This document shows positions 36,764-46,080 of a stretch of 64,000 nt of DNA, piece by piece (positions within the stretch are counted from its first letter, which is position 1; each line of letters starts with the position of its first letter). Under the pieces are notes generated by a model. That model had not been told where the DNA came from. It made no database searches and saw nothing but the letters and a program-made list of their open reading frames with translations. The stretch comes from Bradyrhizobium algeriense. GTDB taxonomy: Bacteria > Pseudomonadota > Alphaproteobacteria > Rhizobiales > Xanthobacteraceae. The stretch spans positions 3,100,001 to 3,164,000 of the forward strand of contig NZ_JAZHRV010000001.1 in assembly GCF_036924595.1 (NCBI RefSeq), in the 5' to 3' direction. The position numbers and the translations under genes were made by a program.

Positions 36764-37200
36764 GACGACTTCTCCAGCCCGTTGCTACCACCCAGATAGC
36801 GCAGCCTATTTCATGGATGCTGACACCGTAGTGTCAGCAGCCGTAGTGTCAGCAGCGTTGGCGATCTCGTCGATCTGTTTGCCCTGACGAGCCTGAAAAA
36901 GAAGACCACAATGCGGGACTTGCAAACCAGCCGACGACCCGGGAGATCCAAATATCCGCAATTCGCATAAGGTATATTATGGAATATCTATATCTACAAT
37001 TAGATCAGATATTTAGGCGGATCTTCTAGCAAACCAGGCCAGCCCGGCGGCTGTACAGACGTTCGTTTGGCCCAAGCAATCCTGCTCCGCCAAAGCCTGT
37101 GTTGCCGCCGCGTGCGGACGCTGCAATAAGCGCGCGAGTACGTGGATGACTCGCGACATCGGGTCATTGCAAGAACAATAATTCTCAAGGGAGAACCAGG
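36764..37200. other. Noncoding region between ridA-like gene and TRAP operon
   Basis: No gene is supported. It contains the hairpin/tandem repeat at 36818-36855, then an AT-rich stretch around 36950-37015 (AAGGTATATTATGGAATATC) far less GC-rich than its surroundings, which is a plausible promoter zone for the TRAP operon. GGGAG precedes the ATG at 37201. Confidence 0.45.
36818..36855. repeat. Nine-base-pair hairpin plus tandem 15-base repeat
   Basis: TGCTGACAC (36818-36826) pairs with GTGTCAGCA (36831-36839) around CGTA. CCGTAGTGTCAGCAG occurs twice in tandem (36826-36840, 36841-36855). It could be an operator for the ridA-like gene or the TRAP operon, or a transcription-stopping hairpin; no U-run follows. 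Confidence 0.6.
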
Positions 37201-38220
37201 ATGAGTTTTTCACGACGCACGCTTCTCAAGGCATCCGCTGCGTCAGCGGTTTTGGGCGGCATCGGCGCGCCGCTGGTGGCGCGGGCCCAGACTGCCGAAT
37301 TTACCTACAAATACGCCAATAACCTCCCTGATGGACATCCGCTGAACATCCGGGCCAAGGAGATGGCCGCAGCGATCAAGGCCGAGAGCAATGGCCGGTT
37401 CGACCTCCAGATTTTCCCGAACAACCAGCTCGGTTCCGATACCGATATGCTGAGCCAGATCCGCTCGGGCGGCGTCGAGTTTTTCACGCTGTCGGGGCTG
37501 ATTCTGGCGACGCTGGTGCCGGCGGCGTCGATCAGCGGCATCGGCTTTGCGTTCCCGGACTACGACACGGTCTGGAAGGCCATGGACGGCGGCCTGGGCG
37601 CCCATATCCGTGGCGAGATCACCAAGGCGAACCTCATGGTGATGGACAAGATCTGGGACAACGGCTTCCGCCAGACCACGTCGTCGACCAAGCCGATCAA
37701 CGGCCCGGATGACCTCAAGGGCTTCAAGATCCGCGTGCCGGTCTCGCCGCTCTGGACCTCCATGTTCAAGGCGTTCGATGCGGCGCCCGCCTCGATCAAT
37801 TTCAGCGAGGTCTATTCGGCGCTGCAGACCAGGATCGTCGAGGGCCAGGAAAATCCGCTGGCGATCATCTCGACGGCGAAGCTGTATGAAGTCCAGAAGT
37901 TCTGTTCGCTGACCAACCATATGTGGGACGGCTTCTGGTTCCTGGCGAACCGCCGTGCCTGGGAAAAGCTGCCGGAGGACATCAGGACCATCGTCGCCAA
38001 GAACATCAACGCGGCGGCCATGAAGGAGCGCGAGGACGTCGCCAAGCTGAACGCCGGGCTGCAACAGGAACTGGCCGGCAAGGGCCTGACCTTCAACCAG
38101 CCCAACGTGACGCCGTTCCGCGACAAGCTGCGCTCCGCCGGCTTCTACGCGGAATGGAAAGGTAAATACGGCGACCAGGCCTGGGAGCTGCTCGAAAAGT
38201 CCGTGGGCAAGCTGTCCTAA
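37201..38220 (+). CDS. TRAP transporter solute-binding protein (DctP family)
   Basis: A 339-residue periplasmic binding protein. The twin-arginine-type signal FSRRTLLKASAASAVLGGIG ends at ARAQ. The mature part has the DctP signatures YKYANNLPDGHPLNIRAKEM, FDLQIFPNNQLGSDTDMLSQ, LKGFKIRVPVSPLW with the carboxylate-binding Arg, and YSALQTRIVEGQENPL. Such proteins bind organic acids in the periplasm and deliver them to the Na+-driven permease. GGGAG lies about 8 bases before the ATG. The fused permease gene follows after 16 bases. Confidence 0.95.
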   Translation: MSFSRRTLLKASAASAVLGGIGAPLVARAQTAEFTYKYANNLPDGHPLNIRAKEMAAAIKAESNGRFDLQIFPNNQLGSDTDMLSQIRSGGVEFFTLSGLILATLVPAASISGIGFAFPDYDTVWKAMDGGLGAHIRGEITKANLMVMDKIWDNGFRQTTSSTKPINGPDDLKGFKIRVPVSPLWTSMFKAFDAAPASINFSEVYSALQTRIVEGQENPLAIISTAKLYEVQKFCSLTNHMWDGFWFLANRRAWEKLPEDIRTIVAKNINAAAMKEREDVAKLNAGLQQELAGKGLTFNQPNVTPFRDKLRSAGFYAEWKGKYGDQAWELLEKSVGKLS

Positions 38221-38236
38221 GCATCTGAAGGCCATC

Positions 38237-40135
38237 ATGGCTCATGCCGACATGACTGAAGTGGTTGGCGGCGAGGTGGCTCAGTCCCCTCGCCGCCGCT
38301 CATTGGTGGCGTCGATCGAACACGCCTTGGGAATGCTGGTCGAAATCCCGGCGGCGCTTCTGGTCGTCGCCGAGATCGTGATCCTGTTTGCCGGTGTGGT
38401 GGCGCGTTATGCGCTGCACCGGCCGCTGATCTGGTCGGACGAACTGGCGTCGATCCTGTTCCTGTGGCTCGCCATGCTGGGCGCCGCGGTCGCGTTCCGC
38501 CGCGCCGAGCACATGCGGATGACCGCGGTGGTCGCCATCGCGAGGCCCGCCATGCGCGGCTATCTCGATTTGGTGGCGACCGTAGCCGCACTGGCGTTTC
38601 TGGTTCTGATTGCCTGGCCGGCTTACGAATACGCCTACGAGGAAAGCTACATCACCACGCCTGCGCTGCAGATCAGCAATATCTGGCGTGCTGCGGCGCT
38701 GCCGGTCGGTATCGCGCTGATGGCGCTGTTTGCCTTCCTGCGGCTGGCCCGGTCGGGCAATGGACGGACCATGCTGGCTGCGATCCTGTCGGTCGCGCTT
38801 GTCATCGCGGTATTTTGGCTGCTCAGGGGCTCGCTGAAGCCGCTCGGCAATCTCAATCTGATCATCTTCTTTGTCGGCGTCGCCGGCTTCTGCGTGTTTG
38901 CAGGTGTACCAATTGCGTTCGGGTTCGGGCTTGCGACCTACGGCTATCTGGCGCTGACCACGGGCACGCCGCTGATGGTGTTGGTCGGCCGCATGGACGA
39001 AGGCATGAGCCACCTCATCCTGCTGTCGGTGCCCCTGTTCGTCTTCTTGGGCCTCCTGATCGAGATGACCGGCATGGCGCGCGCCATGGTGGCGTTCCTG
39101 GCGAGCCTGCTGGGCCATGTCCGCGGCGGGCTGCATTACGTGCTGGTCGGGGCGATGTATCTGGTGTCAGGCATTTCGGGCTCCAAGGCTGCCGACATGG
39201 CCGCCGTGGCGCCGGTGCTGTTTCCGGAAATGAAGGCGCGGGGCGCCAAGCCGGGCGATCTGGTCGCCCTCCTCTCCGCCACCGGCGCGCAGACCGAAAC
39301 CATCCCGCCGAGCCTGGTGCTGATCACCATTGGCTCGGTCACCGGCGTCTCGATCGCAGCGCTGTTCACCGGTGGCCTGTTGCCGGGTCTGGTGCTGGCG
39401 ATCACGCTGTCGGCGCTGGTGTGGTGGCGCTACCGGAACGAGGATCTGCGCCATGTCACGCGGGCGACCGGCGGCGAGATCGCCCGCGCGTTTGCCATCG
39501 CCCTGCCCGCCATCGCGCTGCCATTCGTGATCCGCTACGCGGTGGTCGAAGGCATCGCGACCGCGACCGAGGTTTCCACCATTGGCATCGTCTATGCCTT
39601 CATCGTCGGCTACCTGATTTACGGCCTCTTGATCTACCGCAATTTCGACTGGCGGCGGATCATGCCAATGCTGGTCGAGACCGCGTGCCTGTCGGGCGCG
39701 ATCTTGCTGATTATTGGCTGCGCCACCGGCATGGCGTGGGGCCTCACACAGTCCGGCTTTTCGCGGACGCTGGCGGCCGCCATGACCGGCCTGCCCGGTG
39801 GTTCGGCGACGTTCATCGCGGTGTCGATCGCGGCCTTCGTGATCCTGGGGAGCGTGCTCGAGGGTATTCCGGCGATCGTGCTGTTCGGGCCGTTGCTGTT
39901 TCCGATCGCCCGCGCCGTGGGCGTCCACGAGGTGCACTACGCGATGATCGTAATTCTCGCGATGGGTATCGGGCTATTCGCTCCGCCGTTCGGAGTGGGC
40001 TATTATGCCGCCTGCGCCATCGGACGCGTCGATCCGGCCGAGGGTATCCGGCCGATCTGGGGTTACCTGTTGGCGCTGATGGTCGGCCTGATTATCGTGG
40101 CGATCTTCCCGTGGATTTCCATCGGGTTCTTGTAA
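38237..40135 (+). CDS. TRAP transporter fused permease (DctQ-DctM)
   Basis: A 632-residue inner-membrane protein uniting the small (DctQ) and large (DctM) permease subunits. Residues ~35-180 form the four-helix DctQ part (RPLIWSDELASILFLWLAML). A linking helix follows, and from ~205 the DctM part runs to the end (PIAFGFGLATYGYLALTTGT, SGISGSKAADMAAVAPVLFP, ATGAQTETIPPSLVLITIGS, MGIGLFAPPFGVGYYAACAI). It forms a complete tripartite transporter with the preceding binding protein. The gap to the acyl-CoA ligase is 28 bases, suggesting the imported acid becomes its CoA ester. Confidence 0.95.
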   Translation: MAHADMTEVVGGEVAQSPRRRSLVASIEHALGMLVEIPAALLVVAEIVILFAGVVARYALHRPLIWSDELASILFLWLAMLGAAVAFRRAEHMRMTAVVAIARPAMRGYLDLVATVAALAFLVLIAWPAYEYAYEESYITTPALQISNIWRAAALPVGIALMALFAFLRLARSGNGRTMLAAILSVALVIAVFWLLRGSLKPLGNLNLIIFFVGVAGFCVFAGVPIAFGFGLATYGYLALTTGTPLMVLVGRMDEGMSHLILLSVPLFVFLGLLIEMTGMARAMVAFLASLLGHVRGGLHYVLVGAMYLVSGISGSKAADMAAVAPVLFPEMKARGAKPGDLVALLSATGAQTETIPPSLVLITIGSVTGVSIAALFTGGLLPGLVLAITLSALVWWRYRNEDLRHVTRATGGEIARAFAIALPAIALPFVIRYAVVEGIATATEVSTIGIVYAFIVGYLIYGLLIYRNFDWRRIMPMLVETACLSGAILLIIGCATGMAWGLTQSGFSRTLAAAMTGLPGGSATFIAVSIAAFVILGSVLEGIPAIVLFGPLLFPIARAVGVHEVHYAMIVILAMGIGLFAPPFGVGYYAACAIGRVDPAEGIRPIWGYLLALMVGLIIVAIFPWISIGFL

Positions 40136-40163
40136 AGAGAAACGACATAGGTGGGAAAAGCCG

Positions 40164-41813
40164 ATGAGCACAGCCCAGAACCAGTACTCAATCGGATTGG
40201 ACAAGACGCCGGCGAACTATGTGCCGCTGACCCCGCTCAGTTTTCTAGCCCGCAGCGCCGCTGTCTATCCGGATCACCTCAGCACGGTCTATGAAGGCCG
40301 CAGCTTCACTTGGGCGGAGACCTATGCGCGGTGCCGGCGCTTTGCGTCCTGGCTCGCCGGCCGTGGCATCGGCCACGGCGATACGGTGGCGGTGATGCTG
40401 CCGAACATTCCGGCCATGAACGAGGTGCACTTTGCGGTTCCGATGGCGGGCGCCGTCTTGAATGCGCTGAACATCCGGCTCGATGCGCCCTCGATCGCAT
40501 TCCAGCTCGACCATGGCGGCGCCAAAATCATTCTGGTCGACCCGGAATTCTCCAACGTGATCGCGGAAGCGCTGACGCTGATGACCGGGCCAAAGCCCTT
40601 CGTGATCGATGTCGATGATGCGGCGTTTGCGAGCGGCAAGCGGATCGGTGAACTCGAATACGAGGCGGCGGTCGCGGCGGGCGATCCGGCTTTCGTCGCA
40701 AAGCTGCCGGCCGACGAATGGGACGCGATCGCGCTCAGCTATACTTCGGGCACCACGGGCAATCCGAAGGGCGTCGTGACCCATCACCGCGGCGCGTATC
40801 TCAACGCCGTCAGCAATATCCTTGCCGGTAATCTCGGCCAGCACCCGGTGTATCTGTGGACGCTGCCGATGTTCCACTGCAACGGCTGGTGCTTTCCGTG
40901 GACGGTCGCGGCTTCGGCCGGCATCAACGTCTGCCTGCGCAAGGTCGATCCGGCAAAAATCTTTGAGCTGATCCCGAAGCACGGCGTCACCCACATGTGC
41001 GGTGCGCCGATCGTCTACAACACGCTGATCAACGCGCCCGGCGCGCCGAAGGGCAAGGCCGCGCGCCCCGTGATCGGATTGATCGCAGGCGCCGCACCGC
41101 CGGTGGCGGTGCTCGAAGGCGCCGAAAGCATCGGCATCAAGCTGACGCATGTCTACGGCCTGACCGAGGTCTATGGCCCCGCCTCCGTTTGTGCCGAGCA
41201 GCCGGGCTGGGACGAGTTGCCGGCCGATCAGCGCGCCCAGATGAAGCGCCGGCAGGGCGTGCCCTACCCGCTGGAGGAAGCCGTCACCGTGCTCGATCCT
41301 GTGACCATGCAGGAAGTGCCGCGCGATGGCGAAACCATCGGCGAGGTGATGTTCCGCGGCAATATCGTGATGAAGGGTTATCTGAAGAACGAGAAGGCAA
41401 CGCAAGAAGCCTTCGCCGGCGGCTGGTTTCACACCGGCGACCTCGGCGTGCTCGACGAGCACGGCTACGTCATCATCAAGGACCGCTCCAAGGACATCAT
41501 CATTTCAGGCGGCGAGAACATCTCCTCCGTGGAGGTGGAGGATATCCTCTACAAGCATCCGGCCGTGCTGTTTGCGGCGGTGGTCGCAAAGCCCGATCCC
41601 AAATGGGGCGAGGTGCCCTGCGCCTTCGTCGAGCTAAAGGAAGGCGCCAAGGCGACGGAGGCCGAGATCATCGCCTTCTGCCGCAGCCACATGTCCGGCT
41701 TCAAGACGCCTAAGGCGGTCGTGTTCGGAGTTATCCCGAAGACGTCTACAGGCAAGATCCAAAAATTCATGCTGCGAAACCAGGTGGATTCGGCGAAGGC
41801 GATTTCGGCCTGA
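40164..41813 (+). CDS. Acyl-CoA synthetase (AMP-forming)
   Basis: A 549-residue ANL-superfamily ligase that adenylates a carboxylic acid and transfers it to CoA. The P-loop-like motif is ALSYTSGTTGNPKGVVTHHR, the A5 region is VYGLTEVYGPA, the hinge has GWFHTGDLGVLDEHGYVIIK, and the adenylation Lys is in PKTSTGKIQKFM. It is closest to the medium/branched-chain acyl-CoA synthetase (AcsM/long-chain-like) groups. Its position directly after the TRAP genes suggests the transported acid is the substrate. The stop is 3 bases from the convergent ABM-domain gene. Confidence 0.93.
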   Translation: MSTAQNQYSIGLDKTPANYVPLTPLSFLARSAAVYPDHLSTVYEGRSFTWAETYARCRRFASWLAGRGIGHGDTVAVMLPNIPAMNEVHFAVPMAGAVLNALNIRLDAPSIAFQLDHGGAKIILVDPEFSNVIAEALTLMTGPKPFVIDVDDAAFASGKRIGELEYEAAVAAGDPAFVAKLPADEWDAIALSYTSGTTGNPKGVVTHHRGAYLNAVSNILAGNLGQHPVYLWTLPMFHCNGWCFPWTVAASAGINVCLRKVDPAKIFELIPKHGVTHMCGAPIVYNTLINAPGAPKGKAARPVIGLIAGAAPPVAVLEGAESIGIKLTHVYGLTEVYGPASVCAEQPGWDELPADQRAQMKRRQGVPYPLEEAVTVLDPVTMQEVPRDGETIGEVMFRGNIVMKGYLKNEKATQEAFAGGWFHTGDLGVLDEHGYVIIKDRSKDIIISGGENISSVEVEDILYKHPAVLFAAVVAKPDPKWGEVPCAFVELKEGAKATEAEIIAFCRSHMSGFKTPKAVVFGVIPKTSTGKIQKFMLRNQVDSAKAISA

Positions 41814-41816
41814 CCG

Positions 41817-42449
41817 TCAGTGCGAGCGAGGCGTGACCGGGGGGTAATATTGCGGCGCCTCGGCGCGTTCATACATTCCGTAGTCGCGCATGACCTCGAA
41901 AATGCGGAAATATTCGGTTGTCGGATCGGCAAACAGGCGGGGGCCGAATTCGATGCCGGCGCGATCGTCCGGTAGATCGACGAGGTGCGCAAAATGCCCC
42001 TCACGATAGACGCTCACGAAAGCGTCACGGCGCCATCCGGTCTCCACCGGCAGCGTGGCACGCTTCGATTCCGAGGCGAGGATATAGGTCGGCTGGCGCC
42101 GTGCCGGATCATTATAGGGCGTGCGCCGTTCGGGCTGCCAGACCGGCTGTCCGGGCCTTGCCTCGTGAATGACCTGGGCGACGCGGATGCGATAGTCGGA
42201 AAAGACCTTCTCGCGGCCGATGGTCTGGACATCATGATGGTAGGCATGGACCCGCCAGGCCGTCAGTGCCCCCTCGTCCTGCCAGATCTGGTAGGACAGC
42301 AGCAGGTTCTCACGCGTCAAACTCCTGAAGCGATCGATGAAGAGGCAGCCACCCATCGCCTCGAGCTCAGGCTTCAGCGCGGCCGCGAGATCGAGGTATT
42401 GATCGCGGTGCCCGGGCCTTGTCTGGACTTCAAAGAACAAGCCAATCAT
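41817..42449 (-). CDS. Antibiotic biosynthesis monooxygenase (ABM)/NIPSNAP-like protein
   Basis: A 210-residue protein with a ferredoxin-like ABM domain in its first ~100 residues (MIGLFFEVQTRPGHRDQYLD, ENLLLSYQIWQDEGALTAWR, HHDVQTIGREKVFSDYRIRV). The second half is less conserved, perhaps a second dimeric barrel (FVSVYREGHFAHLVDLPDDR). The enzymatic role is unknown; members can be quinol monooxygenases or heme-handling proteins. It lies about 40 bases after the MBL-fold gene on the same strand and may be the last gene of the dacA-metG operon. Confidence 0.75.
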   Translation of the reverse strand: MIGLFFEVQTRPGHRDQYLDLAAALKPELEAMGGCLFIDRFRSLTRENLLLSYQIWQDEGALTAWRVHAYHHDVQTIGREKVFSDYRIRVAQVIHEARPGQPVWQPERRTPYNDPARRQPTYILASESKRATLPVETGWRRDAFVSVYREGHFAHLVDLPDDRAGIEFGPRLFADPTTEYFRIFEVMRDYGMYERAEAPQYYPPVTPRSH

Positions 42450-42490
42450 TGACGTTACTCCGCGTTCTGCGATCGAATTGCGACGCAGGC

Positions 42491-43297
42491 TCAGCCTGCG
42501 CCGTCCAGCGTCAGCCGCAGCCCGTCATAGGCCGGGATCACGCCGGCTGGCAGGCTCTGGCGCAGCACCTCGTAATCGAGATCGGAATGCATGTTGGTGA
42601 TCACGGCGCGCTTGGGCTTGAAGCGCTCGATCCATGAAAGCGCGTCATTGACGCTGAAATGGCTGGGATGGCCGGCATAACGCAGCCCGTCCACGATCCA
42701 GAGGTCGAGGTTTTCCAGCGCCGGCCAACTCTCCTCGGGAATGTCGTGGAGGTCAGGCGTGTAGGCTGCGGCGCCGATGCGGAAGCCCAGCGCGGGAATC
42801 CTGCCGTGGTGAACCAGGAAGGCGGAAAGCTTCACCGGCCCGCCCTTCCCTTCGGTCTCATGATTCTCGCCCGCTTCGATCGAATGGCGCGTCAGGATCG
42901 GCGGATAGTCGCTGCCCTCGGGTGCGATGAAGCAATAGGAGAACCGCGCCATCATGTCTTTCGCGGTCGATTGGTTGAAGTAGACCGGAATGCGCCGGCG
43001 CTGATGCAGCACGACCGAGCGCAGATCGTCGATGCCGTGGGTCTGGTCGGCGTGCTCATGGGTCAGGTACACGGCGTCGATGTGATCGACCTCGGCATCG
43101 ATCAACTGCTCGCGCAGGTCGGGCGAAGTGTCGATCACGATCCGCGTGGTGCCGTGCGTACCCGTGCGCTCGACCAGAAGCGAGCAGCGGCGGCGGCGGT
43201 TTTTTGGATTGTTGGGATCGCAGGCGCCCCAGCCGAGCGCCGGACGTGGCACGCCCGCCGAGGAGCCGCAGCCGAGAATCGTCAGCGTCACCGTCAT
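42491..43297 (-). CDS. MBL-fold metallo-hydrolase (PhnP/RNase Z-like)
   Basis: A 268-residue metallo-beta-lactamase-fold hydrolase. The metal site is YLTHEHADQTHGIDDLR (HxHxDH), with further His in LVHHGRIPALGFRIGAAAYT and NMHSDLDYEVL. The start is ILGCGSSAGVPRPALGWGAC, typical of the PhnP-like/cyclic phosphodiesterase group found next to tatD in alphaproteobacteria. The ATG at 43297 overlaps the tatD stop (ATGA), so the genes are coupled. The substrate is not established. Confidence 0.9.
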   Translation of the reverse strand: MTVTLTILGCGSSAGVPRPALGWGACDPNNPKNRRRRCSLLVERTGTHGTTRIVIDTSPDLREQLIDAEVDHIDAVYLTHEHADQTHGIDDLRSVVLHQRRRIPVYFNQSTAKDMMARFSYCFIAPEGSDYPPILTRHSIEAGENHETEGKGGPVKLSAFLVHHGRIPALGFRIGAAAYTPDLHDIPEESWPALENLDLWIVDGLRYAGHPSHFSVNDALSWIERFKPKRAVITNMHSDLDYEVLRQSLPAGVIPAYDGLRLTLDGAG

Positions 43298-44085
43298 GCG
43301 GCTGCCTTCAGTGCCGGCACTTTTGAAAATAGCCGGAAGAAATTTTCGGTGGTCTGCCGCGATATCTCTTCCAGGGAGACACCACGCGTCTCTGCCAGTA
43401 CTTTTGCGACCTCGACCACGTAGGACGGCTCGTTGCGCTTGCCGCGAAACTTGCCGGGTGCCAGATAGGGCGAGTCGGTTTCGACCATGATGCGGTCGGC
43501 CGGGAGTTCGGCGGCGAGTTCGCGCAACGCTTCGGACTTCTTGAACGTCAGGATGCCCGTGAACGAGATCGAGAGGCCCAGACTGATCGCCTTCATCGCC
43601 AGCGCCCGCCCGCCGGTGTAGCAATGCAGCACCGCACGGAACGCTCCCTTTGCCACCTCGTCTTCGAGAATGCGGCCGCAGTCCTCGTCAGCTTCGCGGG
43701 TATGGATCACCAGCGGCAGGCCGGTGGCGCGGGCGGCTGCGATATGCGCGCGAAAGCCGCGCTCCTGCGCTTCGCGGGAGCCGTGCTCATAGAAATAATC
43801 GAGCCCCGCCTCGCCCAGCGCCACGACCTTCGGATGCTTGGTCAGTTCGATCAGTTCACTCGCGGGAATGCCGTCTTCCTCATCAGCCTGATGCGGGTGG
43901 GTGCCGACCGAGCAATAGACGTTGGGAAACCGCTCGGCGATGGCGAGCAGCCCGCCGAGCCGCTTCACCCGGGTCGAGATGGTGACGATGCGGCCGATTC
44001 CGGCGGTCTCGGCGCGCGCGACGATGGCGTCGAGATCCTCGGCAAAATCCGGAAAGTCGAGATGGCAATGGCTATCGACGAGCAT
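43294..44085 (-). CDS. tatD: TatD family metal-dependent DNase
   Basis: A 263-residue TIM-barrel hydrolase of the TatD family, a 3'-5' DNase implicated in DNA repair. Metal ligands are visible in LVDSHCHLDFPDF, GEAGLDYFYEHG, LVIHTREAD, VLHCYTGG and VETDSPYLAPGKFRGKRNEP. The ATG at 44085 is chosen because it gives the family's usual N-terminus; a TTG at 44103 overlapping the metG stop would add six residues and cannot be excluded. It is the fifth gene of the dacA-tmk-holB-metG-tatD-MBL operon. Confidence 0.93.
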   Translation of the reverse strand: MLVDSHCHLDFPDFAEDLDAIVARAETAGIGRIVTISTRVKRLGGLLAIAERFPNVYCSVGTHPHQADEEDGIPASELIELTKHPKVVALGEAGLDYFYEHGSREAQERGFRAHIAAARATGLPLVIHTREADEDCGRILEDEVAKGAFRAVLHCYTGGRALAMKAISLGLSISFTGILTFKKSEALRELAAELPADRIMVETDSPYLAPGKFRGKRNEPSYVVEVAKVLAETRGVSLEEISRQTTENFFRLFSKVPALKAAA

Positions 44086-44099
44086 GGTTTGCAAACGGC

Positions 44100-46031
44100 T
44101 CAATCCACCTTTGGTTCAACGTAGCGCGGAAACACGCCGACCGGCGGCGGCAGGGTTGCGCCGGGCTTGATCCGCGTGCTGAGCGCTGCGAAGTCCCGCG
44201 CATCCTGGGGGATGCCGAGACTGTCGAGCAGCTTGCCCGAGGCATCCGGCATCACCGGCTGGGTCAGGATGGCGACCTGCCGCACGACTTCCGCCGTCAC
44301 GTACAATACGGTTTTCTGTCTGTCAGGATCGGTCTTGGCCAGCGCCCACGGCGCCTCGCCCGCGAAATAGCGATTGGCTTCCGCGACCACGGACCACACC
44401 GCGTTCAGCCATTGATGGATCTGTTGGGTCGCCATCGCGGTCCGCGACGCCGCCAGCATGGCGTCTGCCTCCGCCAGGATCTCCCTGTCATTATCGGTGA
44501 ACTCGCCGGGCTCCGGCAGCACGCCGCCGAGCTGCTTGGCGATCATCGACAGCGAACGCTGCGCCAGATTGCCGAGATCGTTGGCGAGGTCGGCATTGAT
44601 GCGCGCGACGATGGCTTCGTGGTTGTAGTTGCCGTCCTGGCCGAACGGCACCTCGCGCAGGAAGAAATAGCGCATCTGGTCGACGCCATATTGATCGGCC
44701 AGATTGAAGGGATCGACGACGTTGCCGACCGACTTCGACATCTTCTCGCCCCTGCTGAACAGGAAGCCGTGGGCATAGACCCGCTTCTGCACGGGAATGC
44801 CAGCCGACATCAGGAATGCCGGCCAGTACACCGCGTGGAAGCGGATGATGTCCTTGCCGATGACGTGCACGTCTGCCGGCCAGTAGCGCCAGTTCGGATC
44901 GCTCTCGTCGGGAAAGCCGACGCCGGTGATGTAGTTGGTCAGCGCATCGACCCAGACATACATCACGTGCTCGGGGTCGTTGGGCACCTTGACGCCCCAG
45001 TCGAACGTCGTGCGCGAGATCGAGAGATCCTTCAGGCCGCCCTTCACGAAGCTGATGACTTCGTTGCGGCGCGAATCCGGTCCGATGAAATCGGGCTGGT
45101 TCTCGTAGAGTGCCAGCAGCCGGTCCTGATAGGCCGACAGCTTGAAGAAGTAGCTCTTCTCCTCGACCCATTCGACGGGCGAGCCCTGCGGGCCGCGGCG
45201 CACATTGTCCTCACCGAGGACGGTTTCCTCCTCGGCGTAATAGGCTTCGTCGCGCACCGAATACCAGCCGGCATAGGTGTCGATGTATATGTCGCCGTTC
45301 TGCTGCATCCGGTTCCAGACCACCTGGACCGAACGATGATGGTCGGGCTCCGTGGTGCGGATGAAGCGGTCGAACGACACGTTCAGACGCTCGTCCATCT
45401 CCTTGAACCGGCCCGCATTTCGCGCAGCAAGATCAGCGACGCTCATGCCTTCGCTCTCGGCGGTTTGCACCATCTTCAGGCCGTGCTCGTCGGTGCCCGT
45501 GAGAAAAAATACGTCCTTGCCGTTGAGCCGCTGAAACCGCGCCAGCGCATCGGTCGCGATCGCCTCGTAGGCGTGGCCGATATGCGGAATGCCGTTGGGA
45601 TAGGCGATCGCAGTGGTGATGAAGTAAGTATTGCGCTCGGCAGCCACCGCCAGCTGGGCCGCGGCAGCCGGCTTCACGCGCGGCGTGGTTGGCTTTGCAC
45701 GTTTAGCTACGGGGGCTGCCTGTACGGCAGGAGCTGCCTCTTGCGATGTTACCGCGCGCGTCTTCGTCGTTTTGTTCGCGGATTTCTTCGCTGATTTCTT
45801 GGCAGGCTTCTTGGCAGCTTTCTTCGCAGCCTTTTTGGGTGACTTTTTCGCGACTTTGCTGGCAGTCTTCTTCGACGCCTTGCCGGCCTTCACGACGCGC
45901 GTGCGTTTGGTCGCACCCTTCTTGGCGGCGCGCTTCTTCGCCGCCTTCTTGCTGGCGGACGCGGGCGGCGACTTGCGGACCTTCTTCGCCTTGCGCTTTT
46001 TCGAAGCTTTCTTTCCAGCCTTCGCCACCAC
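44100..46031 (-). CDS. metG: Methionyl-tRNA synthetase with lysine-rich N-terminal extension
   Basis: A 643-residue protein. From residue ~131 it is a normal Met[22 protein letters not shown] contains the HIGH site, [13 protein letters not shown] follows, the KMSKS motif is in [14 protein letters not shown], and an anticodon-binding domain follows. It lacks the zinc-knuckle cysteines of E. coli-type MetRS. The first ~125 residues are histone-H1-like Lys/Ala repeats ([20 protein letters not shown]). The long form is supported by AGAGGA about 6 bases before tandem GTG codons at 46031; an internal GTG before AAERNTYF could give a standard MetRS but has no ribosome site. In operon after holB (49-base gap). 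Confidence 0.93.
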   Translation of the reverse strand: MVAKAGKKASKKRKAKKVRKSPPASASKKAAKKRAAKKGATKRTRVVKAGKASKKTASKVAKKSPKKAAKKAAKKPAKKSAKKSANKTTKTRAVTSQEAAPAVQAAPVAKRAKPTTPRVKPAAAAQLAVAAERNTYFITTAIAYPNGIPHIGHAYEAIATDALARFQRLNGKDVFFLTGTDEHGLKMVQTAESEGMSVADLAARNAGRFKEMDERLNVSFDRFIRTTEPDHHRSVQVVWNRMQQNGDIYIDTYAGWYSVRDEAYYAEEETVLGEDNVRRGPQGSPVEWVEEKSYFFKLSAYQDRLLALYENQPDFIGPDSRRNEVISFVKGGLKDLSISRTTFDWGVKVPNDPEHVMYVWVDALTNYITGVGFPDESDPNWRYWPADVHVIGKDIIRFHAVYWPAFLMSAGIPVQKRVYAHGFLFSRGEKMSKSVGNVVDPFNLADQYGVDQMRYFFLREVPFGQDGNYNHEAIVARINADLANDLGNLAQRSLSMIAKQLGGVLPEPGEFTDNDREILAEADAMLAASRTAMATQQIHQWLNAVWSVVAEANRYFAGEAPWALAKTDPDRQKTVLYVTAEVVRQVAILTQPVMPDASGKLLDSLGIPQDARDFAALSTRIKPGATLPPPVGVFPRYVEPKVD

Positions 46032-46080
46032 GAATTCCTCTATCTGTCAAAAATTGTCGGGATTGTTATCAGGCGGAGCG

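Noticed and set aside
44412..45794. Long rightward open frame opposite metG
   Set aside because: Shadow of MetRS; no ribosome site or domain.
45780..46010. Lys/Ala repeat at the metG start as a separate histone-like gene
   Set aside because: It is in frame with metG without a stop, and the only good ribosome site precedes the whole frame, so a fusion is the simpler reading.
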